A stretch of 64,000 nt of DNA from Sphingobacterium endophyticum. GTDB taxonomy: Bacteria > Bacteroidota > Bacteroidia > Sphingobacteriales > Sphingobacteriaceae. Where the stretch lies: NCBI RefSeq assembly GCF_009733535.1, contig NZ_ML771899.1, positions 569,834 to 633,833 on the forward strand, written 5' to 3'. Below, in pieces: positions 7,920-17,048 of the stretch. The position numbers and the translations under genes are program-made. The notes beneath the pieces were generated by a model. The model was given only the letters and a program-made list of their open reading frames with translations, did not search any database and had not been told where the DNA came from. Each line of letters begins with the position of its first letter. The stretch's first letter is position 1.

Positions 7920-10900
7920 ATGAAACACAAATTACTCAGCTTAATTTTTGTGTTAACCTGTCTAATCGGGGCAGCGTCAGCACAAGAACGTCAAGTGAGT
8001 GGAAAAGTAACTTCGGTTGCTGATGGGACTCCACTTAGTGGTGTGTCAGTGTTAGTTGTGGGAGCTAGTTCAGCGACACAAACTGATGCTTCAGGGAATT
8101 ACAGTATCTCTGTTAATGGCAATGCTACATTAAATTTCTCTTTTGTTGGTTATGCTTCAAAAAGAGTTAGTGTTGGAAACAACACAACCTTAAACGTACA
8201 ATTAGAATCTGATGAGACTTCTTTAGAAGAAGTTGTTGTTACAGGTTACGGTGTTCGTTTAATTAAAGACTTAACAGGATCTCAAAGTAGAGTTTCTGGA
8301 GATAAACTAGCTAAAGAACCTAGTTTAAGTTTTGATCAAGCGCTTTCAGGTAAAATGGCAGGTGTTCAAGTTGGTTCATCAGGTGGTACATTAGGAGACG
8401 GGGTTTCAGTTCGTATCCGTGGTATCAACTCGATTTCATCAAGTTCATTGCCTTTATACATTATTGATGGTGTTCCGATGAATACAGTTGAAAACACAAA
8501 CGTTTTCAATTCAGGAAACGGTACACGTTTCAACCCATTGGCGATGATCAACAGTAATGATATTGAATCTATTGAGGTATTGAAAGATGCAAGTGCTGCA
8601 GTTCTATATGGTTCTCGCGCTGCAAATGGTGTTATCTTGATTAACACAAAACGTGGTAAAAAAGGAACTACGAATATCGCATTTGATTCAAAAACTACAT
8701 TTAGCCGTCCAGCAAAAATGTTAGATATGTTAGGTGCAGAAGATTTTATGGCGATCAGTAACGAGAAAATTTCGAATGCTTCCAAGTATTTTGGCGGTGT
8801 AACAGAAATCGCTAGAGAATCAGATGTTGATGGTGATGGTATTGATGACAGAACAAACTGGTTAGATGAGGTTTACAGAAATGGTATTGGTTATGATAAC
8901 TCAGTGTCTATTTCAGGTGGTCAAGAAAAAGCTAATTACTTTGGATCGGTTCGTTACTTAGATCAAAAAGGTATTCTTGAGAACAACTCTTTAAAAACTG
9001 GTCAAGTTCGTTTGAACACAGATATCAATCCAGTTAAATGGTTGAAAACAGGGATGTCACTTTCCTATTCAAAAACACAAAATAATGGTGTCTTAACAGA
9101 CCGTTATGTAAATGGTGTGACTGTATCAGCTTTACAAGCGTTCCCAACTATGGCCTTCTCAAATCCTGCTAACTCAACAGGGTATAACTTGGGATCGAAT
9201 GGTTATTTAACTTACGGTAACAACACACGAGTAGTAAATGGCACTAACTTGGTAGGAGGTAACATTGCGCATCCTTACGCTGCTTCGGCATTACAATTAA
9301 ATCAAAACACTCCTGAGCAATTATTAGGTAATGTTTATGCTGAGATTAACCCAATCCAAGGATTGAAGATTTCATCAAAATATGGTATTGATTACTTAAA
9401 TAACTATGAGCACCAATATGCTCATCCACTAATTGGTGGTTTAGGTATGTCATACAACGGTATGGTTCAGGACAACATCCGTTACCGTAATCAATGGGTA
9501 TGGCAAAACTACGCGAACTACGACAGATCATTCGGTGTTCACCGTATTTCAGCTACCTTAGGTATGGAGTCGCAATTCACGAAAGAAAGACAAGTATATG
9601 CTGGTGGAAATGACTTCAGTGATACGTTCTTTACTGATTTAATTGACGGTACTTACACTGGTGCGGTACCAGGAACATCTGAAGTGATGTTATGGTCAGG
9701 CGGTACATTATTCTCAACAGGTCTTCAATCATACTTTGGACGTGTAGGATATGTATTCAACGACAAATATTTAGCTGAAGTTGCTTTCCGTTCGGATGCA
9801 TTTTCAGGATTCGGTTTGAACTCAAGATGGGGTAGTTTCCCTTCAGTATCATTAGGATGGGTTGCTTCAAACGAAGACTTCTTAAAAGATGTTGAATGGC
9901 TAGATTACTTAAAAGTTAGAGGTAGTTATGGTAAAGTAGGTAACTCACGTGGGGTATCTGCTTATGCAGCTCGTACATTATACGGAGGTGGAGCATATAC
10001 AACATTGAATGGTTTCTCAGCTACTCAAATGGGAAATGCTGACCTACAATGGGAAACTTCTAAAAAATTAGACGTAGGTGTTGACTTCAATATTTTAAAC
10101 AATCGTTTAAACTTCGTAGTTGATTACTATAATAATGATATTTCAGGATTGATCTTGAATGCAACTCCTCCTTCGACAGTAGGTGTACCGGGTGGTTCAA
10201 TTGAAACCAATATTGGTTCAATGAAAAACAGCGGTATTGAGTTTACAGTGAATGCTAACACGATGACTCGTGAGGACTTCACTTGGACTACTTCATTAAA
10301 CTTCACTACAGTTAATAACGAAGTAACTTCTTTGGTCACAGAAGGTGCAGATATGGTTGACGGAGCTTCTGTTGCAAGCGTAGGTAGAAGATTAGGTACT
10401 TACAAATTAATTAAGTGGAAAGGTGTTGATAGCCAAACAGGTGATCCAATGTGGTATACTGCTGATGGTGGCTACAAAACATACAACCAAGCAGATAAAT
10501 CATGGACTTACACAGATGCTGACGATGTAACATCTGCGGTTCAGTCTGGTGTTGGTGGTTCTGATGCTCAATATTTAGATGAATCAGGCTTGCCTAAATA
10601 CTACGGTGCTTTAGATAACAACTTCACTTACAAAAATATTGATTTCGGATTCTCATTAGTTTACACAGGAGGGTTCAGTATATATAACTCAACAAGAGCT
10701 TCATTGCTTTCGAATTATTTCGTAAACAATGGTTCTGAGATCTTAGACAGATGGACTGCACCAGGACAACAAACTGATGTTCCTAAATTGTATATGACTG
10801 AGACAGCTGCAAACCAAACATCGACTCGATTCTTGGAAAAAGGTGATTTCTTACGTATGCGTACTATTAGCTTAGGATACACATTCAAAGATCTTTCGAG

Positions 10901-11087
10901 ATGGGGTATCAGTAACTTGAGATTATATGGTCAAGTTTACAATGCATTTGTTATCACTGGTTACTCAGGTCAGGACCCAGAGGTTAGTTTGAACAGAAAT
11001 AATACCAACATCGCTATTGGTGTTGATAATAGATCAGTTCCTCAGCCTAGAACTTACACACTTGGTTTAAACATTTCATTACAATAA
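7920..11087 (+). CDS. SusC/RagA-family TonB-linked outer-membrane transporter
   Basis: A 1055-residue TonB-dependent transporter. Residues 1-21 are a signal peptide ending AASA/QE. Residues about 23-95 form a carboxypeptidase-regulatory-like domain (VSGKVTSVADGTPLSGVSV), followed by the TonB-box-like EEVVVTGYGV, the plug domain (ALSGKMAGVQV, VRIRGINSI, LYIIDGVPM, IESIEVLKDASAAVLYGSRA) and a 22-strand barrel. It imports a substrate captured by the SusD partner encoded 7 bp downstream. No glycoside hydrolase, sulfatase, protease or sigma/anti-sigma gene adjoins the pair, so the substrate is unknown. The regular, favourable codon use suggests strong expression. Confidence 0.95.
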   Translation: MKHKLLSLIFVLTCLIGAASAQERQVSGKVTSVADGTPLSGVSVLVVGASSATQTDASGNYSISVNGNATLNFSFVGYASKRVSVGNNTTLNVQLESDETSLEEVVVTGYGVRLIKDLTGSQSRVSGDKLAKEPSLSFDQALSGKMAGVQVGSSGGTLGDGVSVRIRGINSISSSSLPLYIIDGVPMNTVENTNVFNSGNGTRFNPLAMINSNDIESIEVLKDASAAVLYGSRAANGVILINTKRGKKGTTNIAFDSKTTFSRPAKMLDMLGAEDFMAISNEKISNASKYFGGVTEIARESDVDGDGIDDRTNWLDEVYRNGIGYDNSVSISGGQEKANYFGSVRYLDQKGILENNSLKTGQVRLNTDINPVKWLKTGMSLSYSKTQNNGVLTDRYVNGVTVSALQAFPTMAFSNPANSTGYNLGSNGYLTYGNNTRVVNGTNLVGGNIAHPYAASALQLNQNTPEQLLGNVYAEINPIQGLKISSKYGIDYLNNYEHQYAHPLIGGLGMSYNGMVQDNIRYRNQWVWQNYANYDRSFGVHRISATLGMESQFTKERQVYAGGNDFSDTFFTDLIDGTYTGAVPGTSEVMLWSGGTLFSTGLQSYFGRVGYVFNDKYLAEVAFRSDAFSGFGLNSRWGSFPSVSLGWVASNEDFLKDVEWLDYLKVRGSYGKVGNSRGVSAYAARTLYGGGAYTTLNGFSATQMGNADLQWETSKKLDVGVDFNILNNRLNFVVDYYNNDISGLILNATPPSTVGVPGGSIETNIGSMKNSGIEFTVNANTMTREDFTWTTSLNFTTVNNEVTSLVTEGADMVDGASVASVGRRLGTYKLIKWKGVDSQTGDPMWYTADGGYKTYNQADKSWTYTDADDVTSAVQSGVGGSDAQYLDESGLPKYYGALDNNFTYKNIDFGFSLVYTGGFSIYNSTRASLLSNYFVNNGSEILDRWTAPGQQTDVPKLYMTETAANQTSTRFLEKGDFLRMRTISLGYTFKDLSRWGISNLRLYGQVYNAFVITGYSGQDPEVSLNRNNTNIAIGVDNRSVPQPRTYTLGLNISLQ

Positions 11088-11094
11088 GAATAAG

Positions 11095-12489
11095 ATGAAA
11101 AACATTAAGAAATATTTTGCATGTATCTTGGTTGCATCAGCGACGTTTGTATCATGTGAAAATCAAATTTTTGAAGAGCCTTACTCAAGCTTATCACCAT
11201 CAGATATCTTTTCAGATCCTAGCCGTGTTGAAAAAGCAGCAGTAGGTATGTACGATGCATTGCAAAATCCTGAATACTTAGGTGGACGTGCATTAATTTA
11301 TGCAGACATTAGGGGGATCGATTGTGGTAACCCAACATATTTTGGTGATATTCCAAGTTTTACTTCATTAAATTCCAGTAACGGTACAGTAGGATTAGCA
11401 TGGACCGCTGCTTACAGAACTATCAATGAGTCTAACTTATTTGTTAAGAATATAACGGCAAATTCTGGTGTGGTTTCGGCTGAGAAAGAAAAGCAATTTA
11501 TTGCTGAAGCGAAATTCATTAGATCATTATCATATTTCTATTTGGTTAACCTTTGGGCTCAACCTTATGGATTTACAGCAGGAGCTACTCATTTAGGAGT
11601 TCCATTGGTATTGACTTCAAGCGATGCTCCGTTCTCTCCAGAGAACCAAATTCCAAGAAATACTGTTAAAGAGGTGTATGATCAAATGATCAAAGATCTT
11701 GAAGAAGCAGTTGTAGACTTGCCAGCATCTTCAGCGACACCAACTTTAAGTTCGGTTGCTCGTGCTACCAAAGGTGCGGCATATGGTTTATTAGCAAGAA
11801 TCAACTTGTATAAGAAAGATTATGCTAAAGCATTAGAGTATGCTAATAAAGTTGAAGCGTTAAAAGTATTCCAATTGAATGCTTCTCCAGCGGAAGGTTT
11901 TGATACCTACATCACTCCTGAGAATATTTTCTCTGTTGCACACAATGGTGGAGATAACCCCAATACCAACCATGCTTTAGGGCAACACTATGCTCCAACA
12001 CAAAGAGCGGATATTCAAATCGACCCTAAATATGTAGCTTTAATGAGCGTTACAGATTTAAGACGTACAGAATTAGTTAAAGAAGCAAATGGTGCATTCT
12101 GGACTGCTAAGTATACAAGAGTTTCTGACTGGGCGCCAATCATGCGTTATTCGGAAATTTTGTTAATCAAAGCTGAAGCGTTGGCAAATATCGCTTCAGG
12201 TGTTGATGCAAATGCAGTTGCTTTAGTTAATCAGGTTCGTTCAAGATCAAAAGCTTCTACGATCGCTCCAGCTACCAAAGCTGAGTTAGTTGCAGCTATT
12301 TTGAATGAGAGAAGAATTGAATTGGCATTTGAAGGACAAGGATTATTCGAATTCCTACGTACTGGAAGAAATCTTCCAGCTCATAGTGTTGTTCCAGAAT
12401 ACAAATTTGGAAACGGATTGTTAGTATTCCCTTTACCATTGAATGATGTTCAAAGAAATCCAAAATTAGTACAAAACGAAGGTTATTAA
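11095..12489 (+). CDS. SusD/RagB-family nutrient-binding outer-membrane lipoprotein
   Basis: A 464-residue SusD-like lipoprotein. The N-terminus ends in a lipobox (ATFVSC, Cys about residue 21). TPR-type helices follow (FIAEAKFIRSLSYFYLVNLW; YGLLARINLYKKDYAKALEYANKV, quoted in part), then the family C-terminus with NERRIELAFEGQGLFEFLRT and a final RNPKLVQNEGY. It forms the surface lid of the SusC channel and captures substrate. It is translated from the same mRNA as susC, with a terminator after it. The C-terminus is a useful reference for reading the decayed susD fragment further downstream. Confidence 0.95.
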   Translation: MKNIKKYFACILVASATFVSCENQIFEEPYSSLSPSDIFSDPSRVEKAAVGMYDALQNPEYLGGRALIYADIRGIDCGNPTYFGDIPSFTSLNSSNGTVGLAWTAAYRTINESNLFVKNITANSGVVSAEKEKQFIAEAKFIRSLSYFYLVNLWAQPYGFTAGATHLGVPLVLTSSDAPFSPENQIPRNTVKEVYDQMIKDLEEAVVDLPASSATPTLSSVARATKGAAYGLLARINLYKKDYAKALEYANKVEALKVFQLNASPAEGFDTYITPENIFSVAHNGGDNPNTNHALGQHYAPTQRADIQIDPKYVALMSVTDLRRTELVKEANGAFWTAKYTRVSDWAPIMRYSEILLIKAEALANIASGVDANAVALVNQVRSRSKASTIAPATKAELVAAILNERRIELAFEGQGLFEFLRTGRNLPAHSVVPEYKFGNGLLVFPLPLNDVQRNPKLVQNEGY

Positions 12490-12546
12490 GATAACCAACG
12501 ATTAAATCCTTCGCCTTTTAAATAAGGTGAAGGATGTATAAAGAAG

Positions 12547-12576
12547 GCCGGGTAAATTTATTTACTCGGCTTTTTT
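12547..12576 (+). terminator. Rho-independent terminator after susD
   Basis: GCCGGGTAAAT (12547-12557) pairs with ATTTACTCGGC (12560-12570) with one G-U, followed by a T6 run. Confidence 0.85.
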
Positions 12577-12893
12577 GTTTCAGATGACATAAAGTTCAGG
12601 TATTTAAGTGCTTTGCTTTTTATCAAGCTGCATTTTGAAATTCCCTTGCCTCTATTCTATCGAATCTTTATTGACCTAACACTTTTCCAGATTCCCTTCA
12701 CCCATCTCAAAAATCTAGATAAAATTGATTTTTTTATTGTATTGGTATAGTGTTAAATATTAAAGTATAATTTTTACAGTAAAGATAAATAACCATTTTT
12801 CAAAAAGCGATTGTAACTTTTTTTGTATAAACAAAACACAAAATAACTATCAATTTTATTAAGAAAATTCTCTTTTAAATAAACAAATACTTT
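12577..12893. other. Intergenic region before susC remnant
   Basis: About 320 bp of AT-rich DNA between the susD terminator and the start of the decayed susC. No gene, no convincing TAnnTTTG promoter and no repeat were seen; it is probably the old upstream region of the dead susC. Confidence 0.35.
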
Positions 12894-13535
12894 ATGAAAA
12901 AATATGTATTCATACTTTTTGATGTGTTTGTTTGCGTGAGGATACGTCACAAATTCAGGGTGTTACGGGGAGGTTGATTTCTAAGGATAATGAAACATCC
13001 TTGCCGGGTGCATCCGTTATATTCGTCGGAACAAGTTTGGAACTCAAAGAGGGGTTTCGCAAAATTATTCAATTCAAGCTAGTAAAGATGATGTATTGAG
13101 TTTTACTTTACTTGGTTACTCGGGCCAGGGAATTAAAATAGGTAATGGTACACAAGTAGATTTTTAAATGATTTCGGATGAGATGGGGCTGGATGAAGTG
13201 ATTGCTGTAGGTTATGGAAATGTTTTTCGGAAGAATTTGACGAACTCGGTATCGTCAATAGGAGAGCGGTAATTTAAAGACATTTCTGCCTATCATTCTA
13301 TAAGCTTTACAGGGAAATGCTGCCGAAGTTCAAATTTAGAGGTCGGACTTCCATAAATGCTGGTAATAAACCACTTTATTGTTGTGATGGGGTTGTTTTG
13401 CCAACTAACAATTCGAAAACCCAAGTTCTGCCGGTGAAGGTATTTCGCCCAAATTCTGAAGCGATTGTTTCTTTAGAAATTTTAGTAGAAAATGTAATGA
13501 TTGTGACTAAAGGAAACCGCAAATTTAAAAAATAA
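12894..13535 (+). pseudogene. SusC-family TonB-dependent transporter remnant (5' part, multiply broken)
   Basis: Starts with ATG and a remnant signal peptide (MKKYVFILF), then shifts frame repeatedly while keeping recognisable susC pieces in the right order. These are QIQGVTGRLISKDNETSLPG and ASVIFVGTS (regulatory-like domain), DDVLSFTLLGYSGQGIK, MGLDEVIAVGYG (TonB box), ALQGNAAEVQI, FRGRTSINAGNKPLY (plug) and EAIVSLEIL then NVMIVTKGNRK, equal to the IESIEVLKD and NGVILINTKRGK segments. At least three frameshifts and several small deletions are needed to read it. The whole beta-barrel is gone. It is a dead relative of the intact transporter upstream, not an allele of it. Confidence 0.85.
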
Positions 13536-13791
13536 AGAAATAATTCTGGTGGAATTCACATTCGAAAACCTAAGGTGGACGGATATGAGAAGAACACCAT
13601 CAGAGTCTAATCCATCAAAAACTATGTCTCAAGTATTTTTAGACGGAAAGAAAAGAACAAAGAATTAGTTATTTCCTATTCCACAAGTTGCAATTAATAC
13701 AAATGCTTTAATGTTGCCGAATAATCCGGGTTATATTAATACAAATAAAAATGGGAGCTATCATAATGGCTCCCATTTTTATTCTATTTAA
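13534..13791 (+). pseudogene. SusD-family lipoprotein remnant (C-terminal end)
   Basis: One frame reads EFTFENLRWTDMRRTPS, then DGKKRTKN, an in-frame TAG at 13666, then LFPIPQVAINTNALMLPN and NPGY. This follows the C-terminus of SusD proteins (E-L-A-F-E-G-x-R-W-x-D-x-x-R ... FPIPQxEIxxN ... NPGY). Similarity ends near 13734; the frame runs on to 13791 through the terminator. Together with the preceding susC remnant it shows that a second susC/susD pair has lost roughly 3-4 kb by deletion. Confidence 0.8.
13748..13782. terminator. Bidirectional terminator between susD remnant and mrp
   Basis: AATGGGAGC (13750-13758) pairs with GCTCCCATT (13769-13777), flanked by A-rich sequence on one side and T-rich on the other, so it can serve both the plus-strand remnant and mrp on the minus strand. 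Confidence 0.8.
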
Positions 13792-13797
13792 GTAGTA

Positions 13798-14859
13798 TTA
13801 AGCTCTTGCAGCCAGAATACTTAATTCCTGAGCTACTCTACCAGCAATTTCACTAAATGATTTTGCTACTGGTTCCTCCTGGTCTAATGCTATAGGGAAA
13901 CCATTATCTCCTGCATCGGCTACTGATTTCACCAATGGGATTTCCCCCAAGAATGGAACATGATTGTCTTCAGCTAATCTTTTGCCACCATCTTTTCCAA
14001 AAATGTAATATTTGTTTTCAGGTAATTCGGCAGGGGTGAAATAGGACATGTTTTCAATTACCCCCACAATAGGTACCTTGACACCTTCCATTTGGTACAT
14101 GGCCATGCCTTTTATAGCATCTGCTAATGCAACCTGCTGAGGTGTTGTTACGATCACTGCACCTGAAATAGGATAGCTTTGAGCGGTAGTGATGTGTATA
14201 TCTCCAGTTCCCGGAGGCATATCTACGATCAAATAATCTAATTCCCCCCAATCTGTATCACCAAATAATTGTTTGATGGCAGAAGTAGCCATTGGTCCTC
14301 TCCACGGAATTGGTTGATTAGGATCTGTAAAAAAACCAATTGAAAGTAATTTAAGTCCAAACTTTTCTACCGGAACTATTTTATTCTTTCCATCAGGAGT
14401 CTGTGTAGACTGTGGTTTTGCATCTTCAACACCGAACATCAAAGGAACAGATGGGCCATAGATATCGGCGTCAAGCAATCCTGTTTTAGCACCGGAGTTA
14501 GCTAATGCTAGGGCAAGGTTTGCTGCAACGGTTGATTTTCCGACGCCACCTTTGCCAGATGAAACCAGGATAATGTTCTTGATGTTTTTGAGTTGATTGT
14601 TTTCAACAGCGCGCACTCTAGCAGTCATATTGATTTCCACATCGATTTCCTTGGAAACGAATAGAGCAATAGCATTTCGGCATGCATGTTCGATATGTCC
14701 TTTTAAAGGACATGCAGGAGTGGTTAATACCACATCAAATTTTATTTTATTTGGTAATATCTGAATGTTTTCAATCATGTTGAGTGTTACCAAATCTTTT
14801 TTCAGATCTGGTTCCTCAACATGGCCTAATGCATGTAGAATCTGTTCTTTTGTAATCAT
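13798..14859 (-). CDS. mrp: Mrp/ApbC-family iron-sulfur cluster carrier ATPase
   Basis: A 353-residue P-loop ATPase thought to carry Fe-S clusters to apoproteins. Residues 1-80 form a MIP18/DUF59-like domain (LKDLVTLNMIENIQI; TTPACPLKGHIEHACRNAI), and the deviant Walker A SSGKGGVGKSTVAANLALAL starts near residue 100. The segment ENMSYFTPAELPENKYYIFG lacks the CPxC pair that binds the bridging cluster in many Mrp proteins; I believe this is common among Bacteroidota homologues, but it makes the cluster-binding mode uncertain. The gene stands alone, with a -7 element 18 nt before its ATG. Confidence 0.92.
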   Translation of the reverse strand: MITKEQILHALGHVEEPDLKKDLVTLNMIENIQILPNKIKFDVVLTTPACPLKGHIEHACRNAIALFVSKEIDVEINMTARVRAVENNQLKNIKNIILVSSGKGGVGKSTVAANLALALANSGAKTGLLDADIYGPSVPLMFGVEDAKPQSTQTPDGKNKIVPVEKFGLKLLSIGFFTDPNQPIPWRGPMATSAIKQLFGDTDWGELDYLIVDMPPGTGDIHITTAQSYPISGAVIVTTPQQVALADAIKGMAMYQMEGVKVPIVGVIENMSYFTPAELPENKYYIFGKDGGKRLAEDNHVPFLGEIPLVKSVADAGDNGFPIALDQEEPVAKSFSEIAGRVAQELSILAARA

Positions 14860-14877
14860 GAAATCAAATTAATTTAA

Positions 14878-14885
14878 CAAAATTA
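14878..14885 (-). promoter_or_regulatory. -7 promoter element for mrp (TAATTTTG)
   Basis: Minus-strand TAATTTTG matches TAnnTTTG and lies 18 nt before the mrp ATG, implying a leader of about 12 nt. Confidence 0.4.
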
Positions 14886-14972
14886 AAGAAAGAAGCCCAA
14901 TATCTTGTCATAATGATGTTTTTAATGATTTTTGCATATTTTTACCATATTCTACGGTATAGACGTTAATAT

Positions 14973-17045
14973 ATGTTAGACTTTAAAAACATTAAAATCC
15001 CTGAATTTTTCAAGAAGAAGTGGTTCATTATAACTTTAGCGAGTTTTCTAGGAGTTCTGCTGATTGGTTTTATATGGGCGATGTCAGTTAGGGGTGATAT
15101 GCTAAATAAGGCGGTTATTAAAGTACAGAAAAAGCTTAAGGATGATTACCAGTTAAATTTTGAAGTCGATAAATATGAGTTTGCAGGGTTAACGACGGTT
15201 GAATTTCAAAAAGTAAAGTTGTATCCTGATTCTGCCGAGCAGTTAGCGGCAATTGATGAGTTTCAAGTTTCAGTAAAACTATTCCCATTGCTCTCAGGAA
15301 ACGTTCAGTTGAAGGATTTGAACTTAAAAAATGCGAATATTACCCTAGTCAAGCATGACAGCACTTCCAATTATGATTTTCTATTCCGTAAAAAGGCAGA
15401 TCAAGACAGCTCCAAGGAGAATTCAAATAATCGAACATTAGCGGAAAGAGTAGATAATCTTTTAAAAAGAGCATTTCAAGCCGTTCCCAATAATTTAAGT
15501 TTAGAAAACGTCAGCCTATCCTATCAAGATTCTGCAGCTACACAAGTGGTGAAGATTCCAGAAGGAAGAATAGATGACGGTGATTATGATATTGATGTTT
15601 TCTTGAATGAACAGGAGGCAAAGTGGAATTTTAAAGGGAATATTAATCCTAGCCGTCAGACTGCCAATGTGACGATTACTTCGGAAAACAAAGATGCGCA
15701 GATACCATTTATAGGAAGGAGATTGGGTTTAAAGGTGAGTTTTGATGAGCTAAGTTTTCACCTAGATCAAGTTTCCAGGAAAGGAAAGAAAAATTTAGAG
15801 GTCAAAGGAGGGATAAGTTCCAAAAACATGCGGGTTAAACACCATAGGCTTTCGGAAGAAACGATTGTTCTGCCGGATGGCTCTGCGGATGGAGGATTTT
15901 TAATTTCAGAAAATACGATTGAACTTATTCAAGGGACGAAAGTTTCAGTAAAGGATTTTGTATTTGAGCCGAAACTAAAGTTCAGCCGTAAACCGAAAAA
16001 GATATTGGAAATGGCAGTTCATACCGGGAAGTTTAAGGCTCAGAATTTCTTTGACGCCTTGCCAGTTGGACTTTTTGAGAATTTAGACGGTATTGAAGTA
16101 GAAGGAGATATTCAGTATGATATGGATTTTAAGGTTGATATTGACGAACCGGAACAATTGAGCTTTGCCTCAAAAATCGACGATCAAGGATTAAAGGTGA
16201 AGAAATGGGGAAAGGCAAATATTGCTGAGCTGATTGGACCTTTTGTATATGAAGCTTACGAGGATACTGTAAAAATGCGTGATATTAAACTGGATGCAAC
16301 CAACCCTAATTTTACTCCTCTTGGTCAAATTGCTCCGATTTTAAGGAAGACCGTATTGAATACTGAAGATCCATTTTTTTACAAACATAATGGCTTTGAA
16401 TTGGAGGCTTTTCAACTATCGATTGTTACTAATATCAAGGAAAAGAAGTTTAAAAGAGGAGCGAGTACCATCTCCATGCAATTGATTAAGAACCTCTATT
16501 TGAATCGGAATAAGACGATGATGCGAAAGTTCGAGGAGATTCTATTAGTATGGTTAATGGAGCAATCTAAACAAGTGACCAAAGATCGACTATTGGAAAT
16601 TTACCTCAATATAATCGAGTGGGGAAAGAATGTATATGGTATTTCAGAAGCATCTAAGTATTATTTTGGCAAAACACCTTCGGAACTTAAGATTGGTGAA
16701 AGTTTATATCTATCCAGCATCATCCCAAGACCTAAGACCGGTTTGTCTTCATTTGACTATACCGGACAATTGAAGCCATGGGTAATGAAACATTTTAATA
16801 CCTATGGATATATAATGACTAAAATGAATCAATTGGAAGGGGAGGAAGTTCCTGCCAATTATGGATTTTATCAGGTACAGTTACAGCCAAATTTAAGACC
16901 TCCACGTCCAAAAGGAATTCCTGATTCCATGATGAATCATGATGATATCAAAGATATGGTTGATGAAATCGATAAAGAAGAAAAGATACGTAAAACCTTA
17001 TTGGAAAAATTATTTGGCAAGGGGAGCACCGAAGAAAACAATTAA
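14973..17045 (+). CDS. AsmA-like/peptidoglycan glycosyltransferase (GT51) fusion protein
   Basis: A 690-residue inner-membrane protein. One membrane segment (about residues 16-36) is followed by some 400 periplasmic residues resembling AsmA/DUF748-type proteins (VDKYEFAGLTTVEFQKVKLY, FPLLSGNVQLKDLNLKNANI). A C-terminal GT51 transglycosylase domain spans about residues 440-620. GT51 motifs are TEDPFFYKHNGFELEAF with the catalytic Glu near 464, RGASTISMQLIKNLYLNR, RKFEEILLVWLMEQ, LEIYLNIIEWGKNVYG and YYFGKTPSEL. No transpeptidase domain is present. It should polymerise lipid II into glycan strands. The large N-terminal region is much longer than in MtgA-type enzymes. hpt follows after 3 bp. Confidence 0.85.
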   Translation: MLDFKNIKIPEFFKKKWFIITLASFLGVLLIGFIWAMSVRGDMLNKAVIKVQKKLKDDYQLNFEVDKYEFAGLTTVEFQKVKLYPDSAEQLAAIDEFQVSVKLFPLLSGNVQLKDLNLKNANITLVKHDSTSNYDFLFRKKADQDSSKENSNNRTLAERVDNLLKRAFQAVPNNLSLENVSLSYQDSAATQVVKIPEGRIDDGDYDIDVFLNEQEAKWNFKGNINPSRQTANVTITSENKDAQIPFIGRRLGLKVSFDELSFHLDQVSRKGKKNLEVKGGISSKNMRVKHHRLSEETIVLPDGSADGGFLISENTIELIQGTKVSVKDFVFEPKLKFSRKPKKILEMAVHTGKFKAQNFFDALPVGLFENLDGIEVEGDIQYDMDFKVDIDEPEQLSFASKIDDQGLKVKKWGKANIAELIGPFVYEAYEDTVKMRDIKLDATNPNFTPLGQIAPILRKTVLNTEDPFFYKHNGFELEAFQLSIVTNIKEKKFKRGASTISMQLIKNLYLNRNKTMMRKFEEILLVWLMEQSKQVTKDRLLEIYLNIIEWGKNVYGISEASKYYFGKTPSELKIGESLYLSSIIPRPKTGLSSFDYTGQLKPWVMKHFNTYGYIMTKMNQLEGEEVPANYGFYQVQLQPNLRPPRPKGIPDSMMNHDDIKDMVDEIDKEEKIRKTLLEKLFGKGSTEENN

Positions 17046-17048
17046 CAC

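Noticed and set aside
13317..13535. A 72-codon ORF that could be called a small protein
   Set aside because: Its sequence (FRGRTSINAGNKPLY, SLEIL, VTKGN) is a piece of the SusC plug domain; it belongs to the susC remnant.
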